The position numbers and the translations under genes were made by a program. A DNA stretch of 64,000 bases, taken from the NCBI GenBank assembly GCA_046350355.1, contig JAXMAN010000001.1, positions 744,001-808,000 on the forward strand. The letters run 5' to 3'. A model generated the notes under the pieces. That model worked only from the letters and a program-made list of their open reading frames with translations. It was not told the origin of the DNA and searched no databases. Below are positions 16,520-26,865 of the stretch, one piece after another. The DNA is from UBA966 sp046350355. Its GTDB lineage: Bacteria; Planctomycetota; Phycisphaerae; Phycisphaerales; SM1A02. Every line of letters starts with the position of its first letter. Positions within the stretch are counted from its first letter, which is position 1.

Positions 16520-17656
16520 ATGGCAAAGCGAACCGGCACCGGCAGCACCTCCCGCAGCCTGAAGGAGCGGGACGCCGCGACCAGGGAGAAGATCGAGAAG
16601 CTCGTCGCCGGCGTCGCGCGCAACGCGCTCGCGGGCAAGGAGCCGCGGCTGGAGATCCCCACCCGCACCAAGAGCAACACGATCTGGAACCGCAAGCGCG
16701 GCATCCTGGAGATGGGCGAGGGCGTGGCCGAGCGCCCGCTCTTCGACCTCAAGACCGCCAAGCAGTTCATGCAGACGATGCTGCATGCCTCGACGATCAA
16801 GGACCTGATCGCGGCGCAGAAGACCAGCAGCCTCCGCGGCGTCTTCTACAAGGCCAAGCACACCGTCGCGGGCACGCGCGAGAACACCTTCGACACGCAG
16901 GACGAGAGCGACCCGATCCTCGAGGACCTCGAGGTCGTGCTCAGCGCGCTGCGCGAGGAGCTGCATGTCTTCGCGGAGAACCGCGGCTCGATGGTCGGCA
17001 ACATCACCATCGTCGACAAGGGCGACGAGATCGACTGCCGCCGCATGGGCTCGGGCGGCTACGCGCTCCCCTCGATCGTGGAGCCGGACGTGATCCAGTT
17101 CAAGAAGTGCGAGGCGAAGTTCGTCCTGCACGTCGAGAAGGGCACCGTCTGGAACCGCTTCAACGAGGACCGTTTCTGGGAGAAGAACAACTGCATCCTC
17201 ACCCACGGCGCGGGCCAGCCGCCGCGCGGCTGCCGCCGCCTGCTGCAGCGCCTGAACCAGGAGCTGGGCCTGCCGATCATCTGCGTCCTCGACGCGGATC
17301 CGTGGGGGCACTACATCTACAGCGTCATCAAGCAGGGCTCCATCTCGCTCGCCTTCGAGAGCTCGCGCCTGGCGATCCCGGAGGCGAAGTTCCTGGGCAT
17401 CCGCGCCAAGGACTTCCGCCAGTGCGGCCTGGACGACGCGGTGAAGATCGACCTCACCGAGAACGACATCAAGCGCGCCCGCGAGATCGCCGCCTACCCC
17501 TGGTTCGCGCAGCACAAGGGATGGCAGAAGGAGATCGACGCGCTCCTGAGCAACGGCTTCAAGATGGAGGTGGAGTCGCTCATCACGAAGGACATCTCCT
17601 ACGTGAGCGAGACCTACGTCCCGGAGCGGCTCAAGGCGAAGGACTGGCTGGAGTGA
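16520..17656 (+). CDS. top6A: DNA topoisomerase VI subunit A
   Basis: 378 aa, the DNA-cleaving Spo11-like subunit. Seen: the winged-helix active-site motif SSLRGVFYKAKH with the likely catalytic Tyr at residue 110, a Toprim Glu in HVEKGTVWNRF (about 207), and the Toprim DxD in VLDADPWGHYIYS (about 257-259). Each dimer makes a double-strand break with 5'-phosphotyrosine links. Length matches archaeal Top6A (about 370). The stop at 17656 overlaps the tail of the opposite-strand kinase gene by 26 bp. Both subunits and all key residues are intact, so the enzyme should work. Confidence 0.94.
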   Translation: MAKRTGTGSTSRSLKERDAATREKIEKLVAGVARNALAGKEPRLEIPTRTKSNTIWNRKRGILEMGEGVAERPLFDLKTAKQFMQTMLHASTIKDLIAAQKTSSLRGVFYKAKHTVAGTRENTFDTQDESDPILEDLEVVLSALREELHVFAENRGSMVGNITIVDKGDEIDCRRMGSGGYALPSIVEPDVIQFKKCEAKFVLHVEKGTVWNRFNEDRFWEKNNCILTHGAGQPPRGCRRLLQRLNQELGLPIICVLDADPWGHYIYSVIKQGSISLAFESSRLAIPEAKFLGIRAKDFRQCGLDDAVKIDLTENDIKRAREIAAYPWFAQHKGWQKEIDALLSNGFKMEVESLITKDISYVSETYVPERLKAKDWLE

Positions 17657-18533
17657 CCTCGGCGGGCGGCCGCGCGGGGACCTCGATGCGGAAGACCGCG
17701 CCCGTCGCGCCCGCGGCGGGCTCCGGGGACTCGATGCTGCCACCGTGCGCCTCGACGATGCGGCGCGCGGTGGCGAGGCCGAGGCCGTTGCCCCCCGACT
17801 TGGTCGTGAAGTAGGGCTCGAAGATCTTGGCGCGCGCCTCGGCGGGGATGCCGGGGCCGGTGTCCGCGACCTCGATGAGCGCGCGCGCCGGCCGCGCGAG
17901 CGCGCCGCGCCCCGAGGCGGGGAGCGCGCAGACGCGCATCGAGAGCGTGCGCGGGCGGTCGCAGGGGACGGATTCCATCGCCTGCACGCCGTTGATGAGC
18001 AGGTTGAGCACCGCCTGCTTGAGGAGCGCGGGATCGGCGAAGGCCTCGACCGGCTGCGGATCGCATTCCAGCCGCAGCTTCACCCCCGCCTGCTCCGCCT
18101 GGGGCATGTAGAAGTCGACGAGCTCCTCCGCGACCGCGCGCAGGTCGGTGGAGCGGCGGTCCAGCTGCAGGCGCCCCGCGTATCGCAGGAAGTCGTTGAG
18201 GATGTCGCGCAGGCGGGCCGCCTCGCGCGCCAGCGCGTCGACGCGGCGCGTCATGCGCTCGCGCTCGGACTCCTCCAGCGGGGAGTCGAGGATCTCCTCG
18301 CGCAGCATCTGCGCGTTGAGCGCCACGGTGGAGAGCGGGTTCTTGATCTCGTGCGCCAGGCCGCGCGTCATCGACGCGATCTCGGCGTTGCGCGCGTGCT
18401 CCGCCGCGCTGCGCTCGGCCTGCGAGATGCGGCGCGCGCGCGAGCGGACGAGCCACCACGCGAGCGCGAGCAGCAGCACCGCGTCGCCGACGACGAGCAA
18501 GATGACGGATTCGTAGGGCGGGGCGGAAGGCAA
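17631..18533 (-). CDS. Sensor histidine kinase with one membrane helix and no sensor domain
   Basis: 300 aa from TTG 18533. A single hydrophobic segment (VILLVVGDAVLLLALAWWLV, residues 10-29) is followed directly by the DHp helix with H box GLAHEIKNPLSTV (His61), then N box LLINGVQAM, G1 VADTGPGIP and G2 SGGNGLGLATARRIVEAHGG. There is no PAS, HAMP or periplasmic loop, so the signal must come from the membrane or a partner. No response regulator is adjacent. The gene starts 19 bp after the cold-shock gene stop and is probably in its transcript. The start codon is TTG, chosen because it leaves a short N-terminus before the helix. Confidence 0.85.
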   Translation of the reverse strand: MPSAPPYESVILLVVGDAVLLLALAWWLVRSRARRISQAERSAAEHARNAEIASMTRGLAHEIKNPLSTVALNAQMLREEILDSPLEESERERMTRRVDALAREAARLRDILNDFLRYAGRLQLDRRSTDLRAVAEELVDFYMPQAEQAGVKLRLECDPQPVEAFADPALLKQAVLNLLINGVQAMESVPCDRPRTLSMRVCALPASGRGALARPARALIEVADTGPGIPAEARAKIFEPYFTTKSGGNGLGLATARRIVEAHGGSIESPEPAAGATGAVFRIEVPARPPAEVTPASPSP

Positions 18534-18552
18534 GCGTTCCCGCCTGCGCGCC

Positions 18553-18807
18553 TCAGGCGCCGCTGCCGGCGGCGGGGACGCGCGTCAGCGAGCGGGCCTT
18601 CGTCGCAGCCCAGCCCTTGGGGCCCTGCTGCGCCGAGTAGATCACCATCTCGCCGTCATTGAGCGTGCGGAAGCCGGTGTCCTGCTCGATCACGGAGAAG
18701 TGGACGAAGATGTCCTGCCCCTCGGGGCCGATGATGAAGCCGAATCCCTTGCGGGGGTCGAACCACTTCACCTGGCCTTCAATGTTCTCAAGCGTGGTAT
18801 TCGCCAT
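18553..18807 (-). CDS. Cold-shock domain protein
   Basis: 84 aa. Single-strand nucleic-acid-binding OB fold. Seen: RNP1 KGFGFI and RNP2 DIFVHFS in the order expected for CspA-type proteins, with GQVKWFDPRKG at the front. Length exceeds CspA (70 aa) by a short N-terminal and a C-terminal extension (LTRVPAAGSGA). Start ATG 18807. A TTGCGC-N17-CACAAT promoter (18903-18931, minus) gives a leader of about 90 nt, in keeping with structured cold-shock leaders. The kinase gene follows in the same direction. Confidence 0.93.
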   Translation of the reverse strand: MANTTLENIEGQVKWFDPRKGFGFIIGPEGQDIFVHFSVIEQDTGFRTLNDGEMVIYSAQQGPKGWAATKARSLTRVPAAGSGA

Positions 18808-18902
18808 GGTTGCGGACTCCGCCAATGTCGGGCCTCGGGTGGCCCACTCGTGCACCTGTGAAACATCGACCGAAAGTCCGTAACAACTTGAGACCCGGCG
18901 GT

Positions 18903-18931
18903 ATTGTGCGGCGGCCGCGGGCATTGCGCAA
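18903..18931 (-). promoter_or_regulatory. Putative promoter of the cold-shock gene
   Basis: On the minus strand TTGCGC (18926-18931), a 17 bp spacer and CACAAT (18903-18908). Predicted start near 18896, leaving a leader of about 90 nt. Confidence 0.45.
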
Positions 18932-19086
18932 GGGGCGAGTCGCCGCTTCCTTCGAAGCGACGCCCGTGCAGACCGCATCCGAATCTTCCCGGGGGAAAGG
19001 AGCGGGGCGTTTCTTCCGTTTCTTCGGCGGGTCGTCGGCGGCCATCGCCGGGGTGGCCGACGCGCCATCACGGACGATCCGGCAAG

Positions 19087-19120
19087 GAAAGCGCCGCGGC
19101 CCGGTGAGGGGCCGCGGCGC
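19087..19120 (-). terminator. Rho-independent terminator of pnp
   Basis: On the minus strand, 12 bp stem GCGCCGCGGCCC / GGGCCGCGGCGC around a small loop, followed by TTTCCTT. It begins about 36 bp after the pnp stop. Confidence 0.7.
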
Positions 19121-19156
19121 GAGGATTCGCTGTGATTCGCGGGGGTTTTCCGCGGA

Positions 19157-21361
<2,205 letters not shown>

Positions 21362-21528
21362 GGAGTGCTCCAATCGTTTCGTTCGTGTTCGGGGGAAATG
21401 GCCGCCGGAGGACGGCACGGGACGACCCCCCGCCCACCGGGCAGAAGCCATGGCGCAGGAACGGGCCGGTCATGCCGGACGCTGCGCGATGCCAACTGCC
21501 GCGCGGAGGCGGCGGGCCGCGGCGAGCG

Positions 21529-21798
21529 TCACTTGCGCAGGCCGAGTCGCTTGATGAGGTTCTGGTAGCGCTCGCGGTCGGTGCGCGCGAGGTAGGACAG
21601 AAGGCGGTTGCGCCGTCCGACCATGAGCAGGAGGCCACGGCGGCCGTGGTGATCCTTCGGGTTCGCCTTGAAGTGCTCCTGCAGCGTGGTGATGCGTTCG
21701 CTGATCAGGGCGACCTGCACCTCCGGAGAGCCGGAGTCGGTGTTGTGGAGGCGGCTGCCGCTGATGACCGCGGCCTTCTTCGTCGCAGAGATGGACAT
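21529..21798 (-). CDS. rpsO: 30S ribosomal protein S15
   Basis: 89 aa, exactly the family length. S15 binds the 16S central domain early in 30S assembly. Seen: the conserved helices HNTDSGSPEVQVALISERI, HFKANPKDHHGRRGLLLMVG and RRNRLLSYLARTDRERYQ. ATG 21798 with AGGAAAG upstream. A TTGAGC-N16-TACACT promoter lies at 21838-21865 on the minus strand, giving a leader of about 35 nt. pnp follows downstream. Confidence 0.97.
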   Translation of the reverse strand: MSISATKKAAVISGSRLHNTDSGSPEVQVALISERITTLQEHFKANPKDHHGRRGLLLMVGRRNRLLSYLARTDRERYQNLIKRLGLRK

Positions 21799-21837
21799 TG
21801 CTGTTGCTGCTTTCCTGAAATGTGGATTGAGCCGGGC

Positions 21838-21865
21838 AGTGTAGTGGAAAGCCCAACGCGCTCAA
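21838..21865 (-). promoter_or_regulatory. Promoter of rpsO-pnp
   Basis: Minus-strand TTGAGC (21860-21865), 16 bp spacer, TACACT (21838-21843). One of the best -35/-10 pairs in the window. Confidence 0.6.
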
Positions 21866-21890
21866 GCACACCGGTGCAGCGCCGGCGTTA

Positions 21891-22301
21891 TCAGGACGCG
21901 GAGCGGGGATGCGAGACCGGCCGCCCGGTCTTTCCCCACGCGCCGAAGCCCCCGGCGAGGCTCTGGACGTTGGTGAACCCCATCTGGTGCAGCGAGACCG
22001 CGGCCAGCGCGCTGCGGTTCCCGCCCGCGCAGTAGAGGACGATCGGGCGGCGCAGGTCCCCCTCGGAGACCTTCCCCGCGAAGACGGTCTTCTCGAGCGT
22101 CGACTCCAGGACGCCGCGCGGGATGCCGACGCTGCCGGGGATGAAGCCGCGGTCGCGCTCCTCGGGTTCGCGGATGTCGACCACGACGAGGTCGGGCGAG
22201 TCGCTGCCGGGCTCCTGGAGCGCCGCGAGCTCGTCGGCGTCGATCTCGTGGATCGTGCGGCGTGCGTCGGCGACCAGGTCGGCGAAGCTGCGGAATGGCA
22301 T
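21891..22301 (-). CDS. Rhodanese-like sulfurtransferase
   Basis: 136 aa single-domain rhodanese. It moves sulfane sulfur through a persulfidated Cys. Seen: VVDIREPEERDRGFIPGSVGIPRG and the active-site loop IVLYCAGGNRS with Cys91 at the loop start, then GFTNVQSLAGGFGAWGKTGRPV, the standard C-terminal motif. ATG 22301 lies 6 bp after a TACACT hexamer with no SD, so the mRNA is probably leaderless. It diverges from the carboxyltransferase gene with 33 bp between the start codons. Confidence 0.93.
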   Translation of the reverse strand: MPFRSFADLVADARRTIHEIDADELAALQEPGSDSPDLVVVDIREPEERDRGFIPGSVGIPRGVLESTLEKTVFAGKVSEGDLRRPIVLYCAGGNRSALAAVSLHQMGFTNVQSLAGGFGAWGKTGRPVSHPRSAS

Positions 22302-22307
22302 CGCCGC

Positions 22308-22313
22308 AGTGTA
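22308..22313 (-). promoter_or_regulatory. -10 TACACT, leaderless rhodanese gene
   Basis: Ends 6 bp before the ATG at 22301. No SD sequence fits in this gap. Confidence 0.55.
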
Positions 22314-22319
22314 GGGGCG

Positions 22320-22325
22320 TATCCT
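22320..22325 (+). promoter_or_regulatory. -10 TATCCT, leaderless carboxyltransferase gene
   Basis: Ends 9 bp before the ATG at 22335. It lies 6 bp from the divergent rhodanese -10, so the two polymerases would compete. Confidence 0.55.
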
Positions 22326-22334
22326 CGGGTCCTC

Positions 22335-23981
22335 ATGTCTGCGACCGCCGCCGCACCGACCGGACTCCAGGGCGCCACCGCGCAGTACCTCGCCGAGGCC
22401 GCCAAGATCGAGCAGGGAGGCGGCCCCTCGGGGATCGAGCGTCAGCACCGCCATGGCCGCCTGACCGCGCGCGAGCGCATCGCGCGCCTCTGCGACCCGG
22501 GGACGGAGTTCCAGGAGCTGGGGCTCTTCGCCGCCTGGAACATGTACCGCGAGTACGGCGGGGCCCCCGCGGCGGGCGTCGTCACGGGCATCGGCACGGT
22601 GCAGGGACGCCAGGCGATGGTCATCGCCAACGACGCCACGGTGAAGGCGGGCGCCTTCTTCCCGATGACCTGCAAGAAGATCATCCGCGCGCAGATGGTC
22701 GCCGAGCGCGCGACGCTGCCGCTGCTCTACCTGGTCGACAGCGCCGGCGTCTTCCTGCCGCTGCAGGAGGACGTCTTCCCCGACACCGACGACTTCGGGC
22801 GCATCTTCCGCAACAACGCCGTCTTCAGCGCGCAGGGCATCCCCCAGTACGCCGCGATCATGGGCAACTGCGTCGCCGGCGGCGGCTACCTGCCCGTCCT
22901 CTGCGACACGCTGCTGATGACCGAGGGGAGCGGCCTCTACCTGGCGGGCCCCGCGCTCGTGAAGGCGGCGATCGGCCAGGAAGTCAGCAGCGAGGAGCTC
23001 GGCGGCGCGCAGATGCACGCGCAGATCTCCGGCACCATCGACTTCCGCGAGAAGGACGATCCCGCGTGCATCGCGCGCCTGCGGAGCCTGGTGCAGGCGT
23101 GCCGCGCGGCGCCCCTCTCGCCGCAGCCGCCGAGCGAGGCGAAGGAGCCGGCGCGCGCGGCCTCGGAGGTCTTCTCGATCTTCCGCAGCGAGCCCGGGCA
23201 GCAGTACGACATGGCGCAGCTCCTGGAGTGCTTCGTCGACGCGGGCAGCCTGGACGAGTACCGCGCCGAGTTCGGCCGCTCGCTCGTCTGCGCCTACGCG
23301 CGCATCGGCGGCTTCCCGGTGGGGATCGTCGCCAACCAGAAGAAGCTCACCGCGCGGCAGATGCCCGGCGGCAAGGCGGGCCCGAGCACGAGCATGAACA
23401 TGCCCGCGGTCATCTACGACGACAGCGCGGACAAGGCCGCGCGCTTCGTGATGGACTGCAACCAGCGGCGCATCCCGCTGCTCTTCGTGCACGACACGAC
23501 AGGCTTCATGGTCGGCCGCGACAGCGAGCAGGGGGGCATCATCCGCGCCGGCGCGAAGCTGGTGAACGCGATGAGCAACTGCGCGGTGCCGAAGCTGGTG
23601 CTCATCGTCGGCGGCAGCTACGGCGCGGGCAACTACGCGATGTGCGGCCGCGCCTTCGACCCGCTGCTCACGCTCGCGTGGCCCGGCGCCAAGTGCAGCG
23701 TCATGGGCGCCGCGCAGGCCGCGAGCACGCTGCTGCAGATCGACCTCGCCGCGCGCGAGCGCAAGGGCGAGCAGGTCGACGAGGCGATGCGCCGCCAGCT
23801 CCTGGAGGCGATCACGCGCAGCTACTCCGAGCAGCAGGACATCCGCTACGCCGCCAGCCGCGGCTGGGTGGACCGCATCGTCGATCCCGCGCGCACGCGC
23901 CAGGAGCTGCTCGCCGCGGTGCGCGTGGCGTGGCAGGCCCCCGTGCGCGAGGGCTTCCGCACCGGCGTGCTGCAGACCTGA
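22335..23981 (+). CDS. Acyl-CoA carboxylase, carboxyltransferase (beta) subunit
   Basis: 548 aa. It moves CO2 from carboxybiotin to an acyl-CoA. Two crotonase-like halves are seen: the N-half with the acyl-CoA site (RLTARERIARLCDPG, VANDATVKAGAFFPMT, MGNCVAGGGYLPVLCD) and the C-half with the biotin site (FVHDTTGFMVGRDSEQGGI, VGGSYGAGNYAMCGRAFDP). The pattern and length resemble the methylcrotonyl-CoA carboxylase beta group more than propionyl-CoA carboxylase, though substrate is not certain. No biotin carboxylase/carrier subunit is nearby. Start ATG 22335 directly follows a TATCCT -10. rdgB follows after 16 bp, probably in one transcript. Confidence 0.9.
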   Translation: MSATAAAPTGLQGATAQYLAEAAKIEQGGGPSGIERQHRHGRLTARERIARLCDPGTEFQELGLFAAWNMYREYGGAPAAGVVTGIGTVQGRQAMVIANDATVKAGAFFPMTCKKIIRAQMVAERATLPLLYLVDSAGVFLPLQEDVFPDTDDFGRIFRNNAVFSAQGIPQYAAIMGNCVAGGGYLPVLCDTLLMTEGSGLYLAGPALVKAAIGQEVSSEELGGAQMHAQISGTIDFREKDDPACIARLRSLVQACRAAPLSPQPPSEAKEPARAASEVFSIFRSEPGQQYDMAQLLECFVDAGSLDEYRAEFGRSLVCAYARIGGFPVGIVANQKKLTARQMPGGKAGPSTSMNMPAVIYDDSADKAARFVMDCNQRRIPLLFVHDTTGFMVGRDSEQGGIIRAGAKLVNAMSNCAVPKLVLIVGGSYGAGNYAMCGRAFDPLLTLAWPGAKCSVMGAAQAASTLLQIDLAARERKGEQVDEAMRRQLLEAITRSYSEQQDIRYAASRGWVDRIVDPARTRQELLAAVRVAWQAPVREGFRTGVLQT

Positions 23982-23997
23982 ACCCGCGGAGGGCGCG

Positions 23998-24618
23998 ATG
24001 CGCATCGTGGTCGCCACCGGCAATCCGCACAAGCTCGAGGAGATCCGCGCCGTCCTGGAGCCGATGGGCTTCGAGGTGCTCTCGCTGGCGCAGCTCGCGG
24101 GGGCGGCCCCCGCGGAGCCCGAGGAGCCGGGCGCGACCTTCGAGGAGAACGCGCGCATCAAGGCGCGCTACTACGCCGCGGCGGTGCGCGAGACGGTCCT
24201 CGCCGACGACAGCGGGCTCGAGGTCGACGCGCTGCAGGGGGCGCCCGGCGTGCACAGCGCGCACTGGGCGGGGCACGAGGGCACGCGCGCGGAGCGCGAC
24301 GCGCGCAACAACGCGAAGCTGGTCGAGGCGCTGCGCGGCGTGCCGATGGACCAGCGGCGCGCGCGCTTCGTGTGCACGATGTGCGTCGCCTCGCCGCAGG
24401 GGGAGCTGCTGGTGGAGGTGCGCGGCGAGTTCGAGGGCGTGGTGGTGGAGGAGCCGCGCGGCGAGCACGGCTTCGGCTACGACCCGCACCTCTACCTGCC
24501 GGAGCTGGGCGTGACGAGCGCGCAGCTTCCGCCCGGGCGCAAGAACGAGCTCAGCCACCGCGGGCGCGCGCTGCGCCAGCTCGCGTACCTCATCCGCCAC
24601 AAGCGGATCCGGTGGTGA
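23998..24618 (+). CDS. rdgB: XTP/dITP pyrophosphatase (RdgB/HAM1)
   Basis: 206 aa. It hydrolyses non-canonical purine NTPs to monophosphates, cleaning the nucleotide pool. Seen: N-terminal IVVATGNPHKLEEI, FEENARIKARYY, catalytic DDSGLEVDAL, GFGYDPHLYLPE and C-terminal ELSHRGRAL. Length is normal for the family. The stop overlaps the next start as GTGA, so the gene is translationally coupled to the YkgJ-like gene. Confidence 0.96.
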   Translation: MRIVVATGNPHKLEEIRAVLEPMGFEVLSLAQLAGAAPAEPEEPGATFEENARIKARYYAAAVRETVLADDSGLEVDALQGAPGVHSAHWAGHEGTRAERDARNNAKLVEALRGVPMDQRRARFVCTMCVASPQGELLVEVRGEFEGVVVEEPRGEHGFGYDPHLYLPELGVTSAQLPPGRKNELSHRGRALRQLAYLIRHKRIRW

Positions 24619-25949
24619 GCGTGGCCGCGCGATCCGGCGACATCCCGCTGACGGTGCTGCCGCTGGGCGCGCAGCGCTACTCCTGCCACGGCTGCGGCCT
24701 CTGCTGCCGCGACTTCACCGTGCAGCTGCGTCCGGCGGACCTGGAGAAGCTGCGCGCGCAGGGGTGGGAGCGCACGCTGGGCGTCGCGCCGGTCGTCGAG
24801 TTCCGCGGGCAGAGCTACCTGCGCCAGCGCGAGGACGGCGCGTGCGTCTTCCTGCAGGAGGACGGGCGCTGCCGCATCCACGCGGAGCACGGGCTCGAGG
24901 CGAAGCCGCTCGCGTGCCAGTTCTTCCCCTTCATCCTCGCGCCGCAGGAGCACGAGGCGCGCGTGGCGATCAGCTTCGCCTGCCGCAGCGTGCAGGAGAA
25001 CCGCGGCGCGCCGCTGGCCTCGCACCTGCGCGAGGTGCGCGCGATGGCCGCGCAGGTGCCCGAGCTCGCGCCCGCGCGCACGCTGCTGGATCCGCGCACG
25101 CCCGCGCAGCCGCAGGAGGAGGCGGCGCTCGTCGACGCGGCCGACCGCTGGCTGCGAGACGCGCGCACGCCGCTGGCGGTGCGGCTGGACGGGCTCGCCT
25201 TCCTGGCGCAGGCGCTGGGGGCGGCGCGCTTCGAGCGCGTGCGCGGGCCGCGCTTCCAGGAGCTCGTGGACCTGCTGGTGCGGCAGCTCACCGAGGAGCT
25301 TCCGCTGCAGCCGGTCGAGGAGCCCACGCGCGCGCAGCGCGCGACGCTGCGGCAGGCGGCCTTCTTCCGACTGGAGGATCCCAAGATCGGCGCGATGGCG
25401 CGCATGGGGCGCCTGCGCTCGGTGCTCTCGCAGTTCCGCCGCAGCCGCGCCTTCGCGCGCGGGCGCGGCGCGATGCCGCCCACCGGCGACGCCTGGCCCG
25501 CGGGCGCGCGGCTGGAGGCGGTGGAGTCCGCGCCGGGGCTCCTCGATTCGCCCGACCTGCCCGCCGTCGACGAGCTCCTCACGCGCTGGCTGCGCGCGAC
25601 GGTGCTGGGCGGGCGCGCATGGGGCAGCGGCTACTACGGCTGGCCGATGACGCTGGGGCTGCAGGCGATCGCGCTCAACGCGGCGTGCGCGCTCTGGCTG
25701 GCGCGCGCGCACGCGGTCGCCGCGGGGCGCGCAATGCCGACGCTCGAGGACGCGCGCGCGGCGGTGGGGCGCGTCGACCGCGCCGCGGGGCGCGCGCCGT
25801 GGATCGGATCGCGCGCCGAGGCGCTGCGCCTGCGCTACCTGCTCGCCGACGACGGGCTGCGCCGCATCATGCGCGCGGCTCCGCCGCACGACGCCGGTAC
25901 CAGCGCGCCAGGAACGGCAGCGCCACGATCCCCATCGGGATCGTCGTGA
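24615..25949 (+). CDS. YkgJ-family Cys-cluster protein
   Basis: 444 aa from GTG 24615. The N-terminal part has the zinc/iron-binding Cys pattern of the YkgJ family: CHGCGLCCRDF (Cys24, 27, 30, 31), then CVFLQEDGRCRIH and KPLACQFFPF. The remaining 330 residues are helical and Arg/Ala-rich; a hydrophobic segment near residues 345-375 may touch the membrane. Some YkgJ proteins are annotated lysine N-methylases (FliB-like), but no SAM motif is seen here and I do not assign that. The gene is coupled to rdgB. Its 3' end overlaps the convergent flippase gene by 83 bp. Confidence 0.75.
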   Translation: MSVAARSGDIPLTVLPLGAQRYSCHGCGLCCRDFTVQLRPADLEKLRAQGWERTLGVAPVVEFRGQSYLRQREDGACVFLQEDGRCRIHAEHGLEAKPLACQFFPFILAPQEHEARVAISFACRSVQENRGAPLASHLREVRAMAAQVPELAPARTLLDPRTPAQPQEEAALVDAADRWLRDARTPLAVRLDGLAFLAQALGAARFERVRGPRFQELVDLLVRQLTEELPLQPVEEPTRAQRATLRQAAFFRLEDPKIGAMARMGRLRSVLSQFRRSRAFARGRGAMPPTGDAWPAGARLEAVESAPGLLDSPDLPAVDELLTRWLRATVLGGRAWGSGYYGWPMTLGLQAIALNAACALWLARAHAVAAGRAMPTLEDARAAVGRVDRAAGRAPWIGSRAEALRLRYLLADDGLRRIMRAAPPHDAGTSAPGTAAPRSPSGSS

Positions 25950-26865
25950 ACATCTCGCCCAGGCTCTCCAGCAGCGCGAGCTGCTTGAATCCGGCGTCCG
26001 CGTGCGCGACGTCCAGCCCGCCGCCCGCCATCCAGTTGGCCACGATCACCGTGGTCGCCTCGCGGAATCCCAGGCGGCCGAAGGGGTTCAGCATGGCCGC
26101 GATCGCCGCGACGCCCAGGATCGTCACGTGCGCGAAGTCCATCCCCAGGCCCAGGATCTCCGCGGCGCACCACATGCGGACGATCCACAGGAAGATCTCC
26201 ACGACGCGCAGCAGCGTCCCCGACCAGTAGGTGCCGGGGGTGGTGACCATGCGCGCGTACTCGCCCAGGCGCCGCGCCACCGGACCCCACCGCGCCAGGC
26301 GTCCGAGCGTGAAGCCGCCGACGGCGAGCCCCGCGACCACGACGGCGCACCAGACGAGCCCGGGATGCGGCTCCACGACCGTCGCCGCCACCACGGCCAC
26401 CAGCGCGACCAGGATGACGAGCGTGACCGCGACGAACCACGCCGTCGCCTGGAAGAAGGTCATCCGGTTCGCCTTGAGCGCGTAGGCGTAGCGCACCGGG
26501 ATCCCCAGCCGCACCGGGAAGAAGTTGCTCATCGCGGTGACGAAGGTGAGCCACTGCAGCTCCATGAAGCCCAGCCGCCGCACCGGCAGCAGCACGAGCC
26601 AGAAGAGCGCGCCGTCGATCGCCAGGCTCGCCATCGTCGTGAGCGCGAGCCCCGCCACGAGCATCGGGCGCTGCTGCCAGGCCGTGCGCAGCGACTCCAC
26701 GATCCCCGCGCGCGTCGGGTCCGCCGCGGCGTCGATGGCGCCCTTGACGACCCACGCGACCAGCGCCAGCCCGATCGCGAAGCCCACGATCTGCAGCGCC
26801 GCCTTGCGCGGGCTGATCCCCGCGCGCACCGCCGCGCGCAGCCCGCCGAAGAGGCCCTCGCTCAC
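25867..26865 (-). CDS. Flippase-like integral membrane protein (UPF0104/LPG synthase TM family)
   Basis: 332 aa from GTG 26865, coupled to the GT2 gene stop (GTGA). About eight hydrophobic segments are seen, including QIVGFAIGLALVAWVVKGA and LVILVALVAVVAATVV. Family-typical motifs are NFFPVRLGIPVRYAYALK (first half) and LNPFGRLGFREATTVI (second half). The family includes the transmembrane half of MprF and proteins paired with polyprenyl-phosphate glycosyltransferases. Here it lies directly after such a glycosyltransferase, so flipping or handling of a lipid-linked sugar is plausible. This is inference from the gene pair. Confidence 0.8.
   Translation of the reverse strand: MSEGLFGGLRAAVRAGISPRKAALQIVGFAIGLALVAWVVKGAIDAAADPTRAGIVESLRTAWQQRPMLVAGLALTTMASLAIDGALFWLVLLPVRRLGFMELQWLTFVTAMSNFFPVRLGIPVRYAYALKANRMTFFQATAWFVAVTLVILVALVAVVAATVVEPHPGLVWCAVVVAGLAVGGFTLGRLARWGPVARRLGEYARMVTTPGTYWSGTLLRVVEIFLWIVRMWCAAEILGLGMDFAHVTILGVAAIAAMLNPFGRLGFREATTVIVANWMAGGGLDVAHADAGFKQLALLESLGEMFTTIPMGIVALPFLARWYRRRAAEPRA

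Larger units (their letters stand above)
18808..19156. other. Intergenic region: csp leader/promoter and pnp terminator
   Basis: 349 bp without a gene. The left part is the csp 5' leader (about 18808-18896) and its promoter. The middle (about 18935-19080) shows nothing I can name. The right end holds the pnp terminator hairpin (19087-19120). Local GC is lower than in the genes on either side. Confidence 0.5.

Noticed and set aside
13778..17743. A 1321-codon open frame on the minus strand
   Set aside because: Only its last 156 codons are ndk. The rest is antisense to topoisomerase VI and lacks any family motif.
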